Of a DNA stretch of 64,000 nt, positions 8,952 through 17,725 are shown piece after piece. Each line of letters begins with the position of its first letter. Position 1 is the stretch's first letter. The translations under genes were made by a program, and so were the position numbers. The notes beneath the pieces are model-generated. The model was not told the DNA's origin. It did no database searches and was given only the letters and a program-made list of their open reading frames with translations. The DNA comes from an uncultured Gemmiger sp. (GTDB taxonomy: Bacteria > Bacillota > Clostridia > Oscillospirales > Ruminococcaceae), in assembly GCA_947629015.1 (NCBI GenBank), contig CANRCB010000004.1:1-64000 (forward strand). The letters run 5' to 3'.

Positions 8952-10289
8952 ATGCCCGACCTTGCCAGGCTGCGCGCCCTCAACGCGGAATACCTTGCCC
9001 CCGCCACTAAAGACCCCGCCGCCATGGAGGCGGATTATGCGCGCATCGTCGCTTACATGAAGGCTTCCTCCGCCATCCACCACGGCGAATATGTGCGCAC
9101 CTGCTACCTGCCCAAGCTCGTGACGGCCGATGTTTTTGACGCGCTGGCGGCGGATATGCGGGTATTGTACGGCATCTTTTCCAAAATCACCGACGCCTAT
9201 TTTGCCTCGCCCGCCTTCCGCGCGCTGTTCGGCTTTGACCCCCTGGCCGAGGCCCTGATCCTGCACGCGGACCGCGCACAGGGGCTGTTGCCCATGGCCC
9301 GCATCGACTTTTTCTACGACGAGGACACCGGCGCGTACACCTTCTGCGAGTTCAATACCGACGGCACCTCCGCCATGAACGAGGACCGGGAGCTGCACCT
9401 TGCGCAGGCGCAAAGCGCCGGCTACCGGGCTTTTTGCGCCGCGCACCGCGCCCGCCCCTTTGAGCTGTTTGACAGCTGGGTGCGTGCCCTTTGCGCCGTC
9501 AGTGCCCGGGCGCGCGGCATCGCCAAACCGTATGTGGCCATCGTGGATTTCCTTGACCTTGGCACCGTGAACGAGTTTGAGGTCTTCCGCCAGCGGTTTA
9601 CAGCCGCCGGCTGCGGGTGCGAGGTATGCGACGTCCGCGCGCTGCGGTATGACGGCAAGGCCCTCACAGGCCCGGCCGGGCAGCGCATCGACGCCGTCTA
9701 CCGCCGCGCCGTGACGAGCGATGTTCTGGCCCATTACGGTGAAAGCCAGGCCCTCATCCGCGCCGCGCAGGACAAAAACACGCTGCTGGTGGGGGATTTC
9801 CACACCCAGCTCGTGCACAACAAGACGGTGTTCCGTGTGCTGCACACACCGCAGGCGCAGGCGCTGCTCACCCCGGCGGAACGCGCCTATGTGCACGCCC
9901 ATGTGCCCTTGACCCGCGCTTTTACCGCCGCCGACCGGGCCCTGCTCACCGCCGAAAAGGACGCGTGGATCGTAAAGCCGCTGGACTCCTACGCCTCGCG
10001 CGGGGTGCACGCCGGGGTGGAGCACACCGCCGACGAATGGCGGGCCATCGTCGACGCCCTGCCCACCGACGGCAGCTACCTTTTGCAGCGCTTCGCCATG
10101 CCGTATGCGAGCTGGAACTACGGCTACGGCGCGGACGGTGCCTTTGGCCGCAACCGCTATTACAACCTTACGGGGCTGTATATGTACGACGGCGTGCCCG
10201 CGGGGCTTTATTCCCGTGTGTCGCTCACGCCCATCATCTCCAGCCAATACAGCGAGAAAACGCTGCCCACGCTATTCATAGAACAATAA
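8952..10289 (+). CDS. Circularly permuted ATP-grasp protein (glutathionylspermidine synthase-like)
   Basis: A 445-residue protein resembling the circularly permuted ATP-grasp family, which forms amide or peptide bonds with ATP. The segment FCEFNTDGTSAMNE (about residues 134-147) is the acidic metal-binding stretch, and DAWIVKPLDSYASRGV (about 336-351) holds the nucleotide-binding lysine and loop. The substrate is unknown; glutathione metabolism would be unexpected in such an anaerobe. It is co-directional with the galactanase, 11 nt downstream with GAGTGAGGTG as ribosome-binding site, so they are probably co-transcribed even though no biochemical link is obvious. Confidence 0.75.
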   Translation: MPDLARLRALNAEYLAPATKDPAAMEADYARIVAYMKASSAIHHGEYVRTCYLPKLVTADVFDALAADMRVLYGIFSKITDAYFASPAFRALFGFDPLAEALILHADRAQGLLPMARIDFFYDEDTGAYTFCEFNTDGTSAMNEDRELHLAQAQSAGYRAFCAAHRARPFELFDSWVRALCAVSARARGIAKPYVAIVDFLDLGTVNEFEVFRQRFTAAGCGCEVCDVRALRYDGKALTGPAGQRIDAVYRRAVTSDVLAHYGESQALIRAAQDKNTLLVGDFHTQLVHNKTVFRVLHTPQAQALLTPAERAYVHAHVPLTRAFTAADRALLTAEKDAWIVKPLDSYASRGVHAGVEHTADEWRAIVDALPTDGSYLLQRFAMPYASWNYGYGADGAFGRNRYYNLTGLYMYDGVPAGLYSRVSLTPIISSQYSEKTLPTLFIEQ

Positions 10290-10293
10290 CGGC

Positions 10294-10324
10294 GCGCCGG
10301 CCTGTATCGTGTACAGGCCGGCGC
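10294..10324. terminator. Hairpin between convergent genes
   Basis: A long near-perfect inverted repeat GCGCCGGCCTGTA/TACAGGCCGGCGC with a short loop lies between the stops of the ATP-grasp and mscS genes. It has no strong T-run on either strand, so termination is inferred. Confidence 0.55.
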
Positions 10325-10345
10325 ATTGTGTATAGCAAAAATGCT

Positions 10346-11422
10346 TTACAGCGTTTTGACGCTCACGGGCGGGTAGGCGAGGGCACACCCATGCTCCTGC
10401 ACCAGGCGCAGCGTCAGGCGATGCAGCCGGTCGCGCGTGCGCAGGTATTCGTTGTAATCGGCGGTCGAGGTCCAGCAGCGGATCAGGATGCGGATGCCGT
10501 CCTCGCCGATGCTGTCCAGCCCGACAATGAGGTTTTGCGGGTTTACGCCGGGGTCGGCCGAAAAGCGGGCGGCGATATCGTCACACAGCGCGTCCAGCGC
10601 GGGGGAGGGCGTCTCATAGGGTACGCGCAGCGTATAGCACAACAGGCGGCTGCTGCGCTGGGAGCCGTTTTGGATGTATTCCGAGCATACTTTGGCATTC
10701 TCCACCGTGATGACCACCTGATCCGGCGTGCGGATGCGGGTGGAGCGGAAGGTGATGTCCTCCACCGTGCCCTCAAAGCTGCCGAGGGTGATGTAATCTC
10801 CGATGGCGAAGGGGTGTTCCACCACCAGCGTGATGCCGGCGATGAGGTTGGACAGCGTGCTCTGCGCCGCCAGGCTGACGGCCAGGCCCACGATGCCGGC
10901 GCCGGCCACGAGGCTTGCCACCGGCACGCCGAAGCAGTCCAGCACGATGAGCACCGCGAACACGGCGACGATAAAGCGGAACAGGTTCTCAAAGAAATGG
11001 GCAAGGGTCTGGTTCGTTTCCAGATCCAGCCGGTCCCCGGCGCTTGAGAACAGCAGCCGGCACAGCGGGGCCGAGCGCCACATCCCCCACGCGATGAGCA
11101 GCACCGCCGCGGCCTTGACAAAGGGCGTGAGCACCGCCCACAGGGTGGCCGTGTCGACGAGCGGCATGGGGAAAGCCAGCAGCGCCGCGTACACCAGCAC
11201 CGCGCGCCCCAGCAGCACCAGCGGCGCGTCGAACCCCTCGAACAGGATCTGCATCCAGCGCGGGGCATAGGGCCGCAGTTTGCGGGTGAGCAGCGCCGTC
11301 AGCCCGTGCAGCGCCCTTGTGCCGAACAGCGCCGCCAGCCCCAGCGCCGCCGTCAGCACCACACGCGCCCAGAACAGCTGCTGCGGGCTCAGATCGCGGA
11401 AAAAGCGTATCAAAGCATCCAT
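10346..11422 (-). CDS. mscS: Small-conductance mechanosensitive channel (MscS family)
   Basis: Membrane channel that opens on membrane tension to release solutes in hypo-osmotic shock. The protein has 358 residues. Hydrophobic helices occur at about residues 13-40, 65-90 and 95-115, and the conserved pore helix TM3 is seen in AGAGIVGLAVSLAAQSTLSN. This is followed by the beta domain signature ITLVVEHPFAIGDYI and GTVEDITFRSTRI. The start ATG at 11422 has AGGGGGC 8 nt upstream; longer in-frame extensions would run through the FMN riboswitch of the divergent ribU gene. A promoter at 11454-11483 reads into it. It is monocistronic. Confidence 0.93.
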   Translation of the reverse strand: MDALIRFFRDLSPQQLFWARVVLTAALGLAALFGTRALHGLTALLTRKLRPYAPRWMQILFEGFDAPLVLLGRAVLVYAALLAFPMPLVDTATLWAVLTPFVKAAAVLLIAWGMWRSAPLCRLLFSSAGDRLDLETNQTLAHFFENLFRFIVAVFAVLIVLDCFGVPVASLVAGAGIVGLAVSLAAQSTLSNLIAGITLVVEHPFAIGDYITLGSFEGTVEDITFRSTRIRTPDQVVITVENAKVCSEYIQNGSQRSSRLLCYTLRVPYETPSPALDALCDDIAARFSADPGVNPQNLIVGLDSIGEDGIRILIRCWTSTADYNEYLRTRDRLHRLTLRLVQEHGCALAYPPVSVKTL

Positions 11423-11453
11423 GGCCGGTGCCCCCTGTCGTTGCGATACCGCT

Positions 11454-11483
11454 ATTTTAGCACAACCGCGCATTTTTCTGCAA
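11454..11483 (-). promoter_or_regulatory. Promoter of mscS
   Basis: On the minus strand, TTGCAG (11478-11483) and TAAAAT (11454-11459) with an 18-nt spacer. It is back-to-back with the ribU promoter. Confidence 0.65.
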
Positions 11484-11490
11484 CGGGTAC

Positions 11491-11518
11491 TTGCAATTTG
11501 CCGCCGGGGTGCTATACT
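11491..11518 (+). promoter_or_regulatory. Promoter of the FMN-riboswitch ribU transcript
   Basis: TTGCAA (11491-11496) and TATACT (11513-11518) with a 16-nt spacer, just upstream of the riboswitch. Confidence 0.75.
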
Positions 11519-11532
11519 GGTGGGCAGAAAGT

Positions 11533-11651
11533 CTGTTTCAGGGCGGGGTGAAATTCCCCACCGGCGGTATAGCCCGCGACCGGCCCTTTTGTAGTGGGGC
11601 CGCTGACCCGGTGGAACTCCGGGGCCGACGGTACAGTCCGGATGGAAGAAA
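11533..11651 (+). ncRNA. FMN riboswitch (RFN element)
   Basis: The conserved RFN blocks are all present: TTTCAGGGCGGGGTGAAA, TTCCCCACCGGCGGT, AGCCCGCGA, GACCCGGTGG, CCGGGGCCGACGGT and CAGTCCGGATGGAAGA. It binds FMN and lies in the leader of ribU, before an attenuator hairpin. When FMN is high, transcription should stop there. Confidence 0.97.
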
Positions 11652-11684
11652 CGGAAGCGACGCTGTGTTCTGCCGCTTTTGCTG

Positions 11685-11719
11685 CGCCCTTTTGCCGTAT
11701 TGGCAAAGGGGCGTTTTTT
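11685..11719 (+). terminator. Attenuator terminator of the FMN riboswitch
   Basis: A 12-bp stem, CGCCCTTTTGCC pairing with GGCAAAGGGGCG, followed by six T residues. It is the expression platform for ribU. Confidence 0.88.
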
Positions 11720-11798
11720 GCAGCGGCGGCACCGGCACGGCACACGCCTCCCAAAGCGGAAATCGGCTTTCAAAACCATGATTTGGGAGGGTCTTTCC

Positions 11799-12398
11799 AT
11801 GCAAACCGCCAACACATCCAACCTGCGCAAGCTCACCGTCACCGCCATGCTCTCGGCCGTCGCCGCCGTGCTGATGTTTTTGGACTTCAGCCTCCCCGTC
11901 ATCCCGTCCTTTGTCAAGATGGACGTATCGGAGCTGCCGGCGCTCCTCGCCGCCTTCGCGCTGGGGCCGCTGCCCGGCATCGGGGTATGCCTTGTCAAAA
12001 ACCTTTTGAACCTTGTGTTCCACGGCAGCACCGGCGGCATCGGGGAGCTGTGCAACTTCCTGCTGGGGGCCGCGTTCGTGGGTACGGCGGGGCTTCTCTA
12101 CAAGCGCCGCAAGACCCGCAGGACCGCCATCCTCGCCTCGCTGGCCGGCGCGGCGGTGATGGCCGTCATCAGCGTGCCGGTCAACTATTTCATCAGCTAC
12201 CCGGTCTATGCCAAAATGTTCGGCGGCATCGACGCCATCATCGGCGCGTACCAGGCCATCCGCCCCGGCGTCAACGGTCTGCTGGAATGCCTGGTGGTGT
12301 TCAACCTGCCCTTCACCTTCGTCAAGGGGCTTTTGGACGCCGCGATCTGCTTCTTTATTTACAAGCCGCTTTCGCCCATCCTCAAGGGCCGGCGCTGA
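11799..12398 (+). CDS. ribU: Riboflavin ECF transporter S component RibU
   Basis: Substrate-binding membrane subunit that takes up riboflavin together with a shared ECF energizing module (not in this window). The 199-residue protein has about six hydrophobic helices. The N-terminal pattern LRKLTVTAMLSAVAAVLMFLDF, and the following PSFVKMDVSELPALLAAF with GPLPGIGVCLVKNLLN, are characteristic of RibU. The ATG at 11799 has GGGAGGG 8 nt upstream. The upstream FMN riboswitch independently supports riboflavin as the substrate. It has no partner gene in the operon; metK follows with its own promoter. Confidence 0.95.
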   Translation: MQTANTSNLRKLTVTAMLSAVAAVLMFLDFSLPVIPSFVKMDVSELPALLAAFALGPLPGIGVCLVKNLLNLVFHGSTGGIGELCNFLLGAAFVGTAGLLYKRRKTRRTAILASLAGAAVMAVISVPVNYFISYPVYAKMFGGIDAIIGAYQAIRPGVNGLLECLVVFNLPFTFVKGLLDAAICFFIYKPLSPILKGRR

Positions 12399-12406
12399 AA
12401 AAAGTG

Positions 12407-12435
12407 TTGACAACCTTCGACCTTTGTGCTACAGT
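12407..12435 (+). promoter_or_regulatory. Promoter of the SAM-riboswitch metK transcript
   Basis: A perfect TTGACA (12407-12412) and TACAGT (12430-12435) with a 17-nt spacer, 22 nt before the riboswitch. Confidence 0.85.
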
Positions 12436-12457
12436 ATCCTCGACAACAGAATAGCAA

Positions 12458-12549
12458 CTTATCAAGAGTGGCTGAGGGAACAGGCCCTGTGAAGCCCGGC
12501 AACCTGCGTATGCAAGGTGCCAAATCCTGCGGGAAACCGGAAGATAAGC
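12458..12549 (+). ncRNA. SAM-I riboswitch (S-box)
   Basis: The S-box signature is clear: CTTATCAAGAGTGGCTGAGG, then AGCCCGGCAACC, then a variable helix, GGTGCCAAATCCTGC and the closing GGAAGATAAG that pairs with the 5' CTTATC strand. It lies in the metK leader and should repress metK when SAM is high. Confidence 0.96.
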
Positions 12550-12555
12550 GTATCG

Positions 12556-12580
12556 CGCGCCGCCCTTTCGGGGCGGCGCG
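12556..12580 (+). terminator. GC-rich hairpin of the SAM riboswitch expression platform
   Basis: A perfect 10-bp stem, CGCGCCGCCC with GGGCGGCGCG, lies 6 nt after the aptamer. The following sequence is TGTTGCATTG, which is not a U-run. Whether it terminates transcription or acts otherwise is open. Confidence 0.55.
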
Positions 12581-12632
12581 TGTTGCATTGAGAAGTTGCC
12601 TTTCTGCAAAAATCCCAAAGGAGGCAACACCT

Positions 12633-13775
12633 ATGTCCAAATTCCTCTTCACGTCCGAATCCGTCACCGAGGGCCATCCCGACAAGATCTGCGACCAGAT
12701 CTCCGACGCCGTGCTCGACGCCATCCTTGAAAAGGACCCCGACGCCCGCGTCGCCTGCGAGACGACCTGCTCCACCGGCCTTGTCCATGTGATGGGCGAG
12801 ATCACCACCAGCTGCTATGTCGACATTGCCGCCATCGCGCGCGAGGTCGTGCGCAGCATCGGCTATGACCGCGCCAAATACGGCTTTGACTGCGACACCT
12901 GCGGCGTCATCACCAACATCGACGGCCAGAGCCCCGACATCGCCCTTGGCACCAACGACGACGTCGCCGGCGCGGGCGACCAGGGCATGATGTTCGGCTA
13001 CGCCTGCGACGAAACGCCGGAGCTCATGCCGCTGCCCATCAGCCTTGCCCACAGGCTGGCCCGCCGCCTGACCGAGGTGCGCAAAAACGGCACGCTGCCG
13101 TACCTGCGGCCGGACGGCAAGAGCCAGGTCACCGTGGAATATGTGGACGGCAAGCCGGCGCGCGTGGATACCGTCGTCGTCTCCAGCCAGCACGGGCCGG
13201 AGGTGTCCACCGAACAGCTGCGCGCCGATATCCTGCGCGAGGTCATCCGGGCCGCCGTGCCGGCAGAGCTGCTGGACGAAAACACCAAATACTTCATCAA
13301 CCCCACCGGGCGCTTTGTCGTGGGCGGGCCGCAGGGTGATACCGGCTTGACCGGCCGCAAGATCATCGTGGATACCTACGGCGGCTACGCGCGCCACGGC
13401 GGCGGGTGCTTCTCCGGCAAGGACCCCAGCAAGGTGGACCGTTCCGCCGCCTATGCCGCGCGCTGGGTGGCCAAGAACGTGGTCGCCGCCGGCCTTGCCA
13501 AAAAATGCGAGGTCGAGCTCGCCTACGCCATCGGCGTGGCGGAGCCGGTGTCCATCATGGTCGATACCTTTGGCACCGGCACCGTGGCCGATGAGGCCAT
13601 CACGGCGGCGGTGCGCAAGGTGTTCGACCTGCGCCCGGCGGCCATTATCCGTGACCTTGACCTGCGCCGGCCCATCTACCGCCCTCTGGCCGCCTACGGC
13701 CACATGGGGCGCGAGGATCTTGGCGTAAAATGGGAACTGACCGACCGCGTAAAGGCCTTGCAAGCGGCGCTGTGA
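12633..13775 (+). CDS. metK: S-adenosylmethionine synthetase
   Basis: Makes SAM from methionine and ATP. The 380-residue length is normal. The N-terminus [20 protein letters not shown] carries the conserved His and Asp of the active site. [12 protein letters not shown], the glycine-rich loop [14 protein letters not shown] and the C-terminal [10 protein letters not shown] are family signatures. The ATG at 12633 has a strong AAAGGAGG ribosome-binding site 8 nt upstream. It stands alone behind a SAM-I riboswitch, so feedback by its product is expected. Confidence 0.97.
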   Translation: MSKFLFTSESVTEGHPDKICDQISDAVLDAILEKDPDARVACETTCSTGLVHVMGEITTSCYVDIAAIAREVVRSIGYDRAKYGFDCDTCGVITNIDGQSPDIALGTNDDVAGAGDQGMMFGYACDETPELMPLPISLAHRLARRLTEVRKNGTLPYLRPDGKSQVTVEYVDGKPARVDTVVVSSQHGPEVSTEQLRADILREVIRAAVPAELLDENTKYFINPTGRFVVGGPQGDTGLTGRKIIVDTYGGYARHGGGCFSGKDPSKVDRSAAYAARWVAKNVVAAGLAKKCEVELAYAIGVAEPVSIMVDTFGTGTVADEAITAAVRKVFDLRPAAIIRDLDLRRPIYRPLAAYGHMGREDLGVKWELTDRVKALQAAL

Positions 13776-13829
13776 TTTGCTATTATAGGCATTGCGCGCA
13801 TTTTGTAAAAAGCAGAGGGTGGATACGCA

Positions 13830-14546
13830 ATGCTGGGTACCGTTGTCAACGCCGCGGCCATCGTGGCGGGGGGCGCTGTGGGCCTGTTGGCCAAAAAGGG
13901 CATCCCTGCCCGTATGGAGGATGCCGTCCATAAAGCCATGGGGCTTGCCGTCATCGTCATCGGCGTCAACGGCGTGGCGGCCAATATGCTCACCGTGAAC
14001 GCCGACGGCACCCTTTCCTCCGCGGGGGAGCTGCTGCTCGTGTTCAGCCTGGTGCTGGGCGTGCTGGCGGGGGAGCTTTTGCGCATAGACGACCGCCTCA
14101 ACGGCGCCTCGGCGCTGGTGGAGCAAAAGCTGCACCTTACGGGTTTTGCCGCCAGCTTTGTTTCCGGCACGCTCATCTACTGCGTGGGCGCCATGGCCAT
14201 CATCGGCTCCCTCAACGACGGGCTGCGCGGCGACGCCAGCGTGCTGTACGTCAAAAGCACGCTGGACGGCATCTCCAGCATCGTTCTTGGCGCCACGATG
14301 GGCCCCGGCGTCATCTTCTCCGCCATCCCCGTCGCGCTCTACCAGGGCGGCATCACGCTGCTGGCCGGCGTGCTGGAGCCGTTTTTGCAGGGGGAACTGC
14401 TGCGCCAGATCTGCGCCGTGGGGTATGTGCTGGTGGGCTGCATCGGCGTCAACTTCATGGGCAGCTATAAGATAAAGACCGCCAACTTCCTGCCCGCGCT
14501 GCTCGTGCCGCCGCTGTGGGCGGCGGTGCAGGCACTTTGGCACTGA
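13830..14546 (+). CDS. DUF554 family membrane protein (YdfK/YqgA-like)
   Basis: A 238-residue integral membrane protein with about six to seven hydrophobic segments rich in Gly and Ala. It starts GTVVNAAAIVAGGAVGLLAKKG and contains VSGTLIYCVGAMAIIGSLNDGL, as expected for the DUF554 family. It may be a transporter, but the family has no established substrate. It lies 54 nt after metK and ends before a strong terminator. No separate promoter was seen, so it may be read through from metK. Confidence 0.85.
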   Translation: MLGTVVNAAAIVAGGAVGLLAKKGIPARMEDAVHKAMGLAVIVIGVNGVAANMLTVNADGTLSSAGELLLVFSLVLGVLAGELLRIDDRLNGASALVEQKLHLTGFAASFVSGTLIYCVGAMAIIGSLNDGLRGDASVLYVKSTLDGISSIVLGATMGPGVIFSAIPVALYQGGITLLAGVLEPFLQGELLRQICAVGYVLVGCIGVNFMGSYKIKTANFLPALLVPPLWAAVQALWH

Positions 14547-14575
14547 CGCAGCGATGTAAAATTTGAAAACTTTCC

Positions 14576-14603
14576 GGAAAAGGCGCCCGCGGGCGCCTTT
14601 TCC
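14576..14603 (+). terminator. Rho-independent terminator
   Basis: A perfect 13-bp inverted repeat GGAAAAGGCGCCC/GGGCGCCTTTTCC with a 2-nt centre. Its T-rich 3' side directly abuts the -35 of the recD2 promoter. Confidence 0.75.
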
Positions 14604-14605
14604 GT

Positions 14606-14634
14606 TTGCCAAATCCGCCCGGATGCGCTATAAT
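14606..14634 (+). promoter_or_regulatory. Promoter of recD2-comFC-mreB
   Basis: TTGCCA (14606-14611) and a perfect TATAAT (14629-14634) with a 17-nt spacer. Confidence 0.85.
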
Positions 14635-14693
14635 AGCACTATATATTGGGCCGATATGCCATAACACGCAATAGGGAAGGGGGCGGGACCGCC

Positions 14694-16922
14694 ATGCCGG
14701 CCGAACAGCAGGGCCAGCTTCTCAAGCTGGAGGGGACCGTCACCCACATCATCTTTGAAAACGCCGATACTGGCTACTCTGTCTTTGAGGTCACGGCCGG
14801 CGGCAGCGAGGTCATCGTCTGCGGCAACGTCGGCAGCGTTGACAACGGTATGTCGGTCGTGGTGTACGGGCACATGACCACCCACCCCACCTACGGCGAA
14901 CAGTTCGCTGCCGAAAGCTGCGAGGCGGCCCTCCCGCAGGAGGAGGGCTCCATCCTGAGCTACCTTGCCAGCGGCGTGCTGCCCTACATCGGCCCCTCCA
15001 CCGCCAAAAAGCTCGTTGAAAAATTCGGCGCCGAGACCCTTTCCGTCATCGCCGAGGCGCCGCAGCGTCTGTGTGAGCTGCGCGGCATCACGCCGCAGAA
15101 GGCCGCCGCCATCTCGGCGGAGTTCAGGCGCCTGTACGGCGTGCGGGAGGTCATCGCCTGGATGGGGCGGTTCGGGCTGTCAGCACAGCAGGCTGTCACC
15201 GCCTACCGCGCGTTTGGCCCGCACACCGTCGAGGCATTGGAGAAAAACCCCTACCTCCTCTGCGGGGAGCCGCTTTCCCTCGGCTTTGCGCAGGCGGATG
15301 CCATCGCCGCGCAGCTGCGCTTTGAAAGCGGCAGCCGCCTGCGGGTGGCGGCGGGGCTGCTGTACGCGCTGCGGCACAACGCCGGCAACGGCCACACCTG
15401 CCTGCCGCGGGAGAAGCTGCTGCAGTCCACCGCGCGGTTCATCCGCGTGGAGCCCGCGCGCGTGGACGGCGTGCTGGAAGAGCTCATCACCGACGGGGAG
15501 CTGGCCGCCCGCCGCTTTGACGGGACGGACTATATCTACCTGCCCGACCTGCTGCGCGCCGAGGAGGACATCGCCGCCCGCCTGGCGGAGGTGGCCGCCT
15601 GGCCGGCCGAGCCGCCGCGCACCCTGGAAAGCGATATCAGCGCGCTGGAGCACGCGCAGGGGATGCAGTACGCCCCCGCCCAGCGCGAGGCCATCCGGCT
15701 GGCACTCTCCAGCCGGGTGACGGTGCTCACCGGCGGGCCGGGCACCGGCAAGACCACCACCGTCAACGCCATCCTTGCCTTGTACGAGGCAAAATATGAC
15801 CGCGTCGCCCTCTGCGCGCCGACCGGCCGCGCCGCCAAGCGCCTGAGCGAATTGACCGGGCACAGCGCCTCGACCGTGCACCGCCTGCTCGAGGTCGATT
15901 ACACCACCGGCACCGTGCGCTTTGTCCACAACGAGAAGAACCTGCTGCCGTTCGACATCGTCATTCTGGATGAGATGAGCATGGTGGACGTCAAGCTGTT
16001 CCAGGCGCTGCTGGCCGCCTGCCGGCCGCACTGCCGGTTCGTGCTGGTGGGCGACGCCGACCAGCTGCCCAGCGTCGGGCCGGGCAACATCCTCAGCGAG
16101 ATACTGCGCGCCGGCGTGCTGCCCACCGTGCGGCTGGAGCATATCTTCCGCCAGGCACAGAAAAGCCTCATCGTGCGCAACGCGCACCGCATCGTGGCCG
16201 GGCAGATGCCGCAGAAAGGCGGCCGGGAGGATGACTTTTTCCTGCTCGAAGCTGCCGGCCTTGCCTGCCAGCGTCTTGTATGCGACCTTGTCGCCGTGCG
16301 GCTGCCCAAAAGCTACGGGCTGGATCCCGTGCGGGACATCCAGGTCCTCTGCCCGACCAAACTCGGCCCCACCGGCAGCGTGGAGCTCAACCGCCGTTTG
16401 CAGGCGCTGCTCAACCCGCCGTCGCCGCAAAAGCCCCAGCTGGGCACCGGGGAGAACCGCAAGATCCTGCGCCTGGGCGACAAGGTCATGCAGATCAAAA
16501 ACGATTACGACATCCCCTATGAGCGTGAGGGCGGCGAGGCCGGCGTTGGCGCTTACAACGGGGATCTTGGCGTCATCACCGCCGTGGACACCGAAACGCG
16601 CACCGTGGCCGTGCGCATGGAGGACCGGAAATACGAGTACGGCCCCGACCAGCTGGCGGAGCTGGAGCCCGCCTACGCGGTGACGGTGCACAAGAGCCAG
16701 GGGTCGGAGTTCCCGGCCGTGGTGATGCCGGTGGCGGATGTGCCCGCCCGGCTGTGCTACCGCAACCTTCTGTACACCGGCGTGACCCGCGCGCGCAGGC
16801 TGTGTATCCTGGCCGGCACCGCCCGCACCGAGCAGGCCATGGTGGACAATGTGCGCCAGAACCTGCGCTACAGCGGGCTGCGCTACCTGCTGGCCGCGGC
16901 GGCGCGCCCCGCGCAGCCGTGA
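14694..16922 (+). CDS. recD2: RecD2-type SF1B DNA helicase
   Basis: ATP-dependent 5'-3' DNA helicase of the RecBC-independent RecD2 class, acting in DNA repair and replication-fork maintenance. The 742-residue protein has the long N-terminal region with helix-hairpin-helix segments (PYIGPSTAKKLVEKFG), absent from RecBCD-type RecD. Walker A GGPGTGKT is at residues 347-354, the Walker B region is ILDEMSMVD, and the C-terminal motif is YAVTVHKSQGSEF. The ATG at 14694 is chosen because a GGAAGGGGG stretch lies about 10 nt upstream and the family starts at the LEGTVTHIIF strand. Its stop overlaps the comFC start. Confidence 0.94.
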   Translation: MPAEQQGQLLKLEGTVTHIIFENADTGYSVFEVTAGGSEVIVCGNVGSVDNGMSVVVYGHMTTHPTYGEQFAAESCEAALPQEEGSILSYLASGVLPYIGPSTAKKLVEKFGAETLSVIAEAPQRLCELRGITPQKAAAISAEFRRLYGVREVIAWMGRFGLSAQQAVTAYRAFGPHTVEALEKNPYLLCGEPLSLGFAQADAIAAQLRFESGSRLRVAAGLLYALRHNAGNGHTCLPREKLLQSTARFIRVEPARVDGVLEELITDGELAARRFDGTDYIYLPDLLRAEEDIAARLAEVAAWPAEPPRTLESDISALEHAQGMQYAPAQREAIRLALSSRVTVLTGGPGTGKTTTVNAILALYEAKYDRVALCAPTGRAAKRLSELTGHSASTVHRLLEVDYTTGTVRFVHNEKNLLPFDIVILDEMSMVDVKLFQALLAACRPHCRFVLVGDADQLPSVGPGNILSEILRAGVLPTVRLEHIFRQAQKSLIVRNAHRIVAGQMPQKGGREDDFFLLEAAGLACQRLVCDLVAVRLPKSYGLDPVRDIQVLCPTKLGPTGSVELNRRLQALLNPPSPQKPQLGTGENRKILRLGDKVMQIKNDYDIPYEREGGEAGVGAYNGDLGVITAVDTETRTVAVRMEDRKYEYGPDQLAELEPAYAVTVHKSQGSEFPAVVMPVADVPARLCYRNLLYTGVTRARRLCILAGTARTEQAMVDNVRQNLRYSGLRYLLAAAARPAQP

Positions 16923-17725
16923 CCGCGCCGGAACTCCGGGCGCGCCTTGCCCCGGCGGGGGAACGCCTCGCCGCGTGGCTGTACCCGCGGCGCTGCCCCT
17001 TTTGTGACGCGCTGCTCGGCCCCGGCGCGCCGTTCGCCGCCTGCTGCCCGGCCTGCGCGCAGGAGGAACGCCGCCTCCGCCATGACCCGCCGCGCCTGCC
17101 GCAGAGCGAACACAGCTTCTCGGCGCTCGGCACGGCGGCGGGTGCCTACTATTACGCCGGCGCCGTGCGCCACGCCATCCTGCTGTGCAAGGGCCACGGC
17201 CGCCCGTGGTACGCGCGGGAGCTGGCGGACCTTGCGCTCATCCACGTGTTCGGCGCCGCCCCGGCCAAAGCGCCGGGCGGCCGCCCGGTGTGGCAGGGCC
17301 CCGCCGGCCTGGCGCCTTACAGCGCCATCGTGCCGGTACCGCCGCGCCGCGGGAAGGACCGCACCGCCCTGCCGCATCTTATCGCCAAACGGCTGGGGCA
17401 GGTGCTCGGCGTGCCGGTGCTTGCGCCGCTGCGCGTGGCGCGGGAGCTCAAACCGCAAAAGACCTTAACGCGGGAGGAACGGCTGCGCAACGTGCGCGGC
17501 GCCTATGCCGTGCGCCCCGGCACCGACCTGGGCGGCAAACGGCTGCTGCTCGTCGATGACGTCATCACCACCGGGGCCACCGTCTCGGCCTGCGCGCTGG
17601 CGCTGCTTGAGGCGGGCGCCGTGGAGGTGGCGGCGTTCTGCCTTGCGGCCGACGAGGAGCTGCCCAAAGAAAAGCGCACCCCCGCCCAGGGCGGCCAAAA
17701 ACCACAGGAGCGTCAAGACCCATGA
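16919..17725 (+). CDS. comFC: ComF-family phosphoribosyltransferase-like protein
   Basis: A 268-residue protein with an N-terminal zinc finger (CPFC near residue 24, CCPAC near 43) and a C-terminal phosphoribosyltransferase fold with the PRPP loop LLLVDDVITTGAT. ComFC proteins take part in DNA uptake and are also found outside competence operons. The GTG start at 16919 overlaps the recD2 stop as GTGA, which fits translational coupling; there is no ATG near. The next gene, mreB, starts by ATGA overlap. The C-terminal ~20 residues are Lys/Gln/Pro-rich and probably disordered. Here ComFC is probably linked to DNA repair or uptake with RecD2. Confidence 0.85.
   Translation: MTAPELRARLAPAGERLAAWLYPRRCPFCDALLGPGAPFAACCPACAQEERRLRHDPPRLPQSEHSFSALGTAAGAYYYAGAVRHAILLCKGHGRPWYARELADLALIHVFGAAPAKAPGGRPVWQGPAGLAPYSAIVPVPPRRGKDRTALPHLIAKRLGQVLGVPVLAPLRVARELKPQKTLTREERLRNVRGAYAVRPGTDLGGKRLLLVDDVITTGATVSACALALLEAGAVEVAAFCLAADEELPKEKRTPAQGGQKPQERQDP

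Noticed and set aside
12462-14612. A 716-codon open frame antisense to metK and the DUF554 gene
   Set aside because: Both plus-strand genes are certain; the antisense product lacks domains and crosses the SAM riboswitch.
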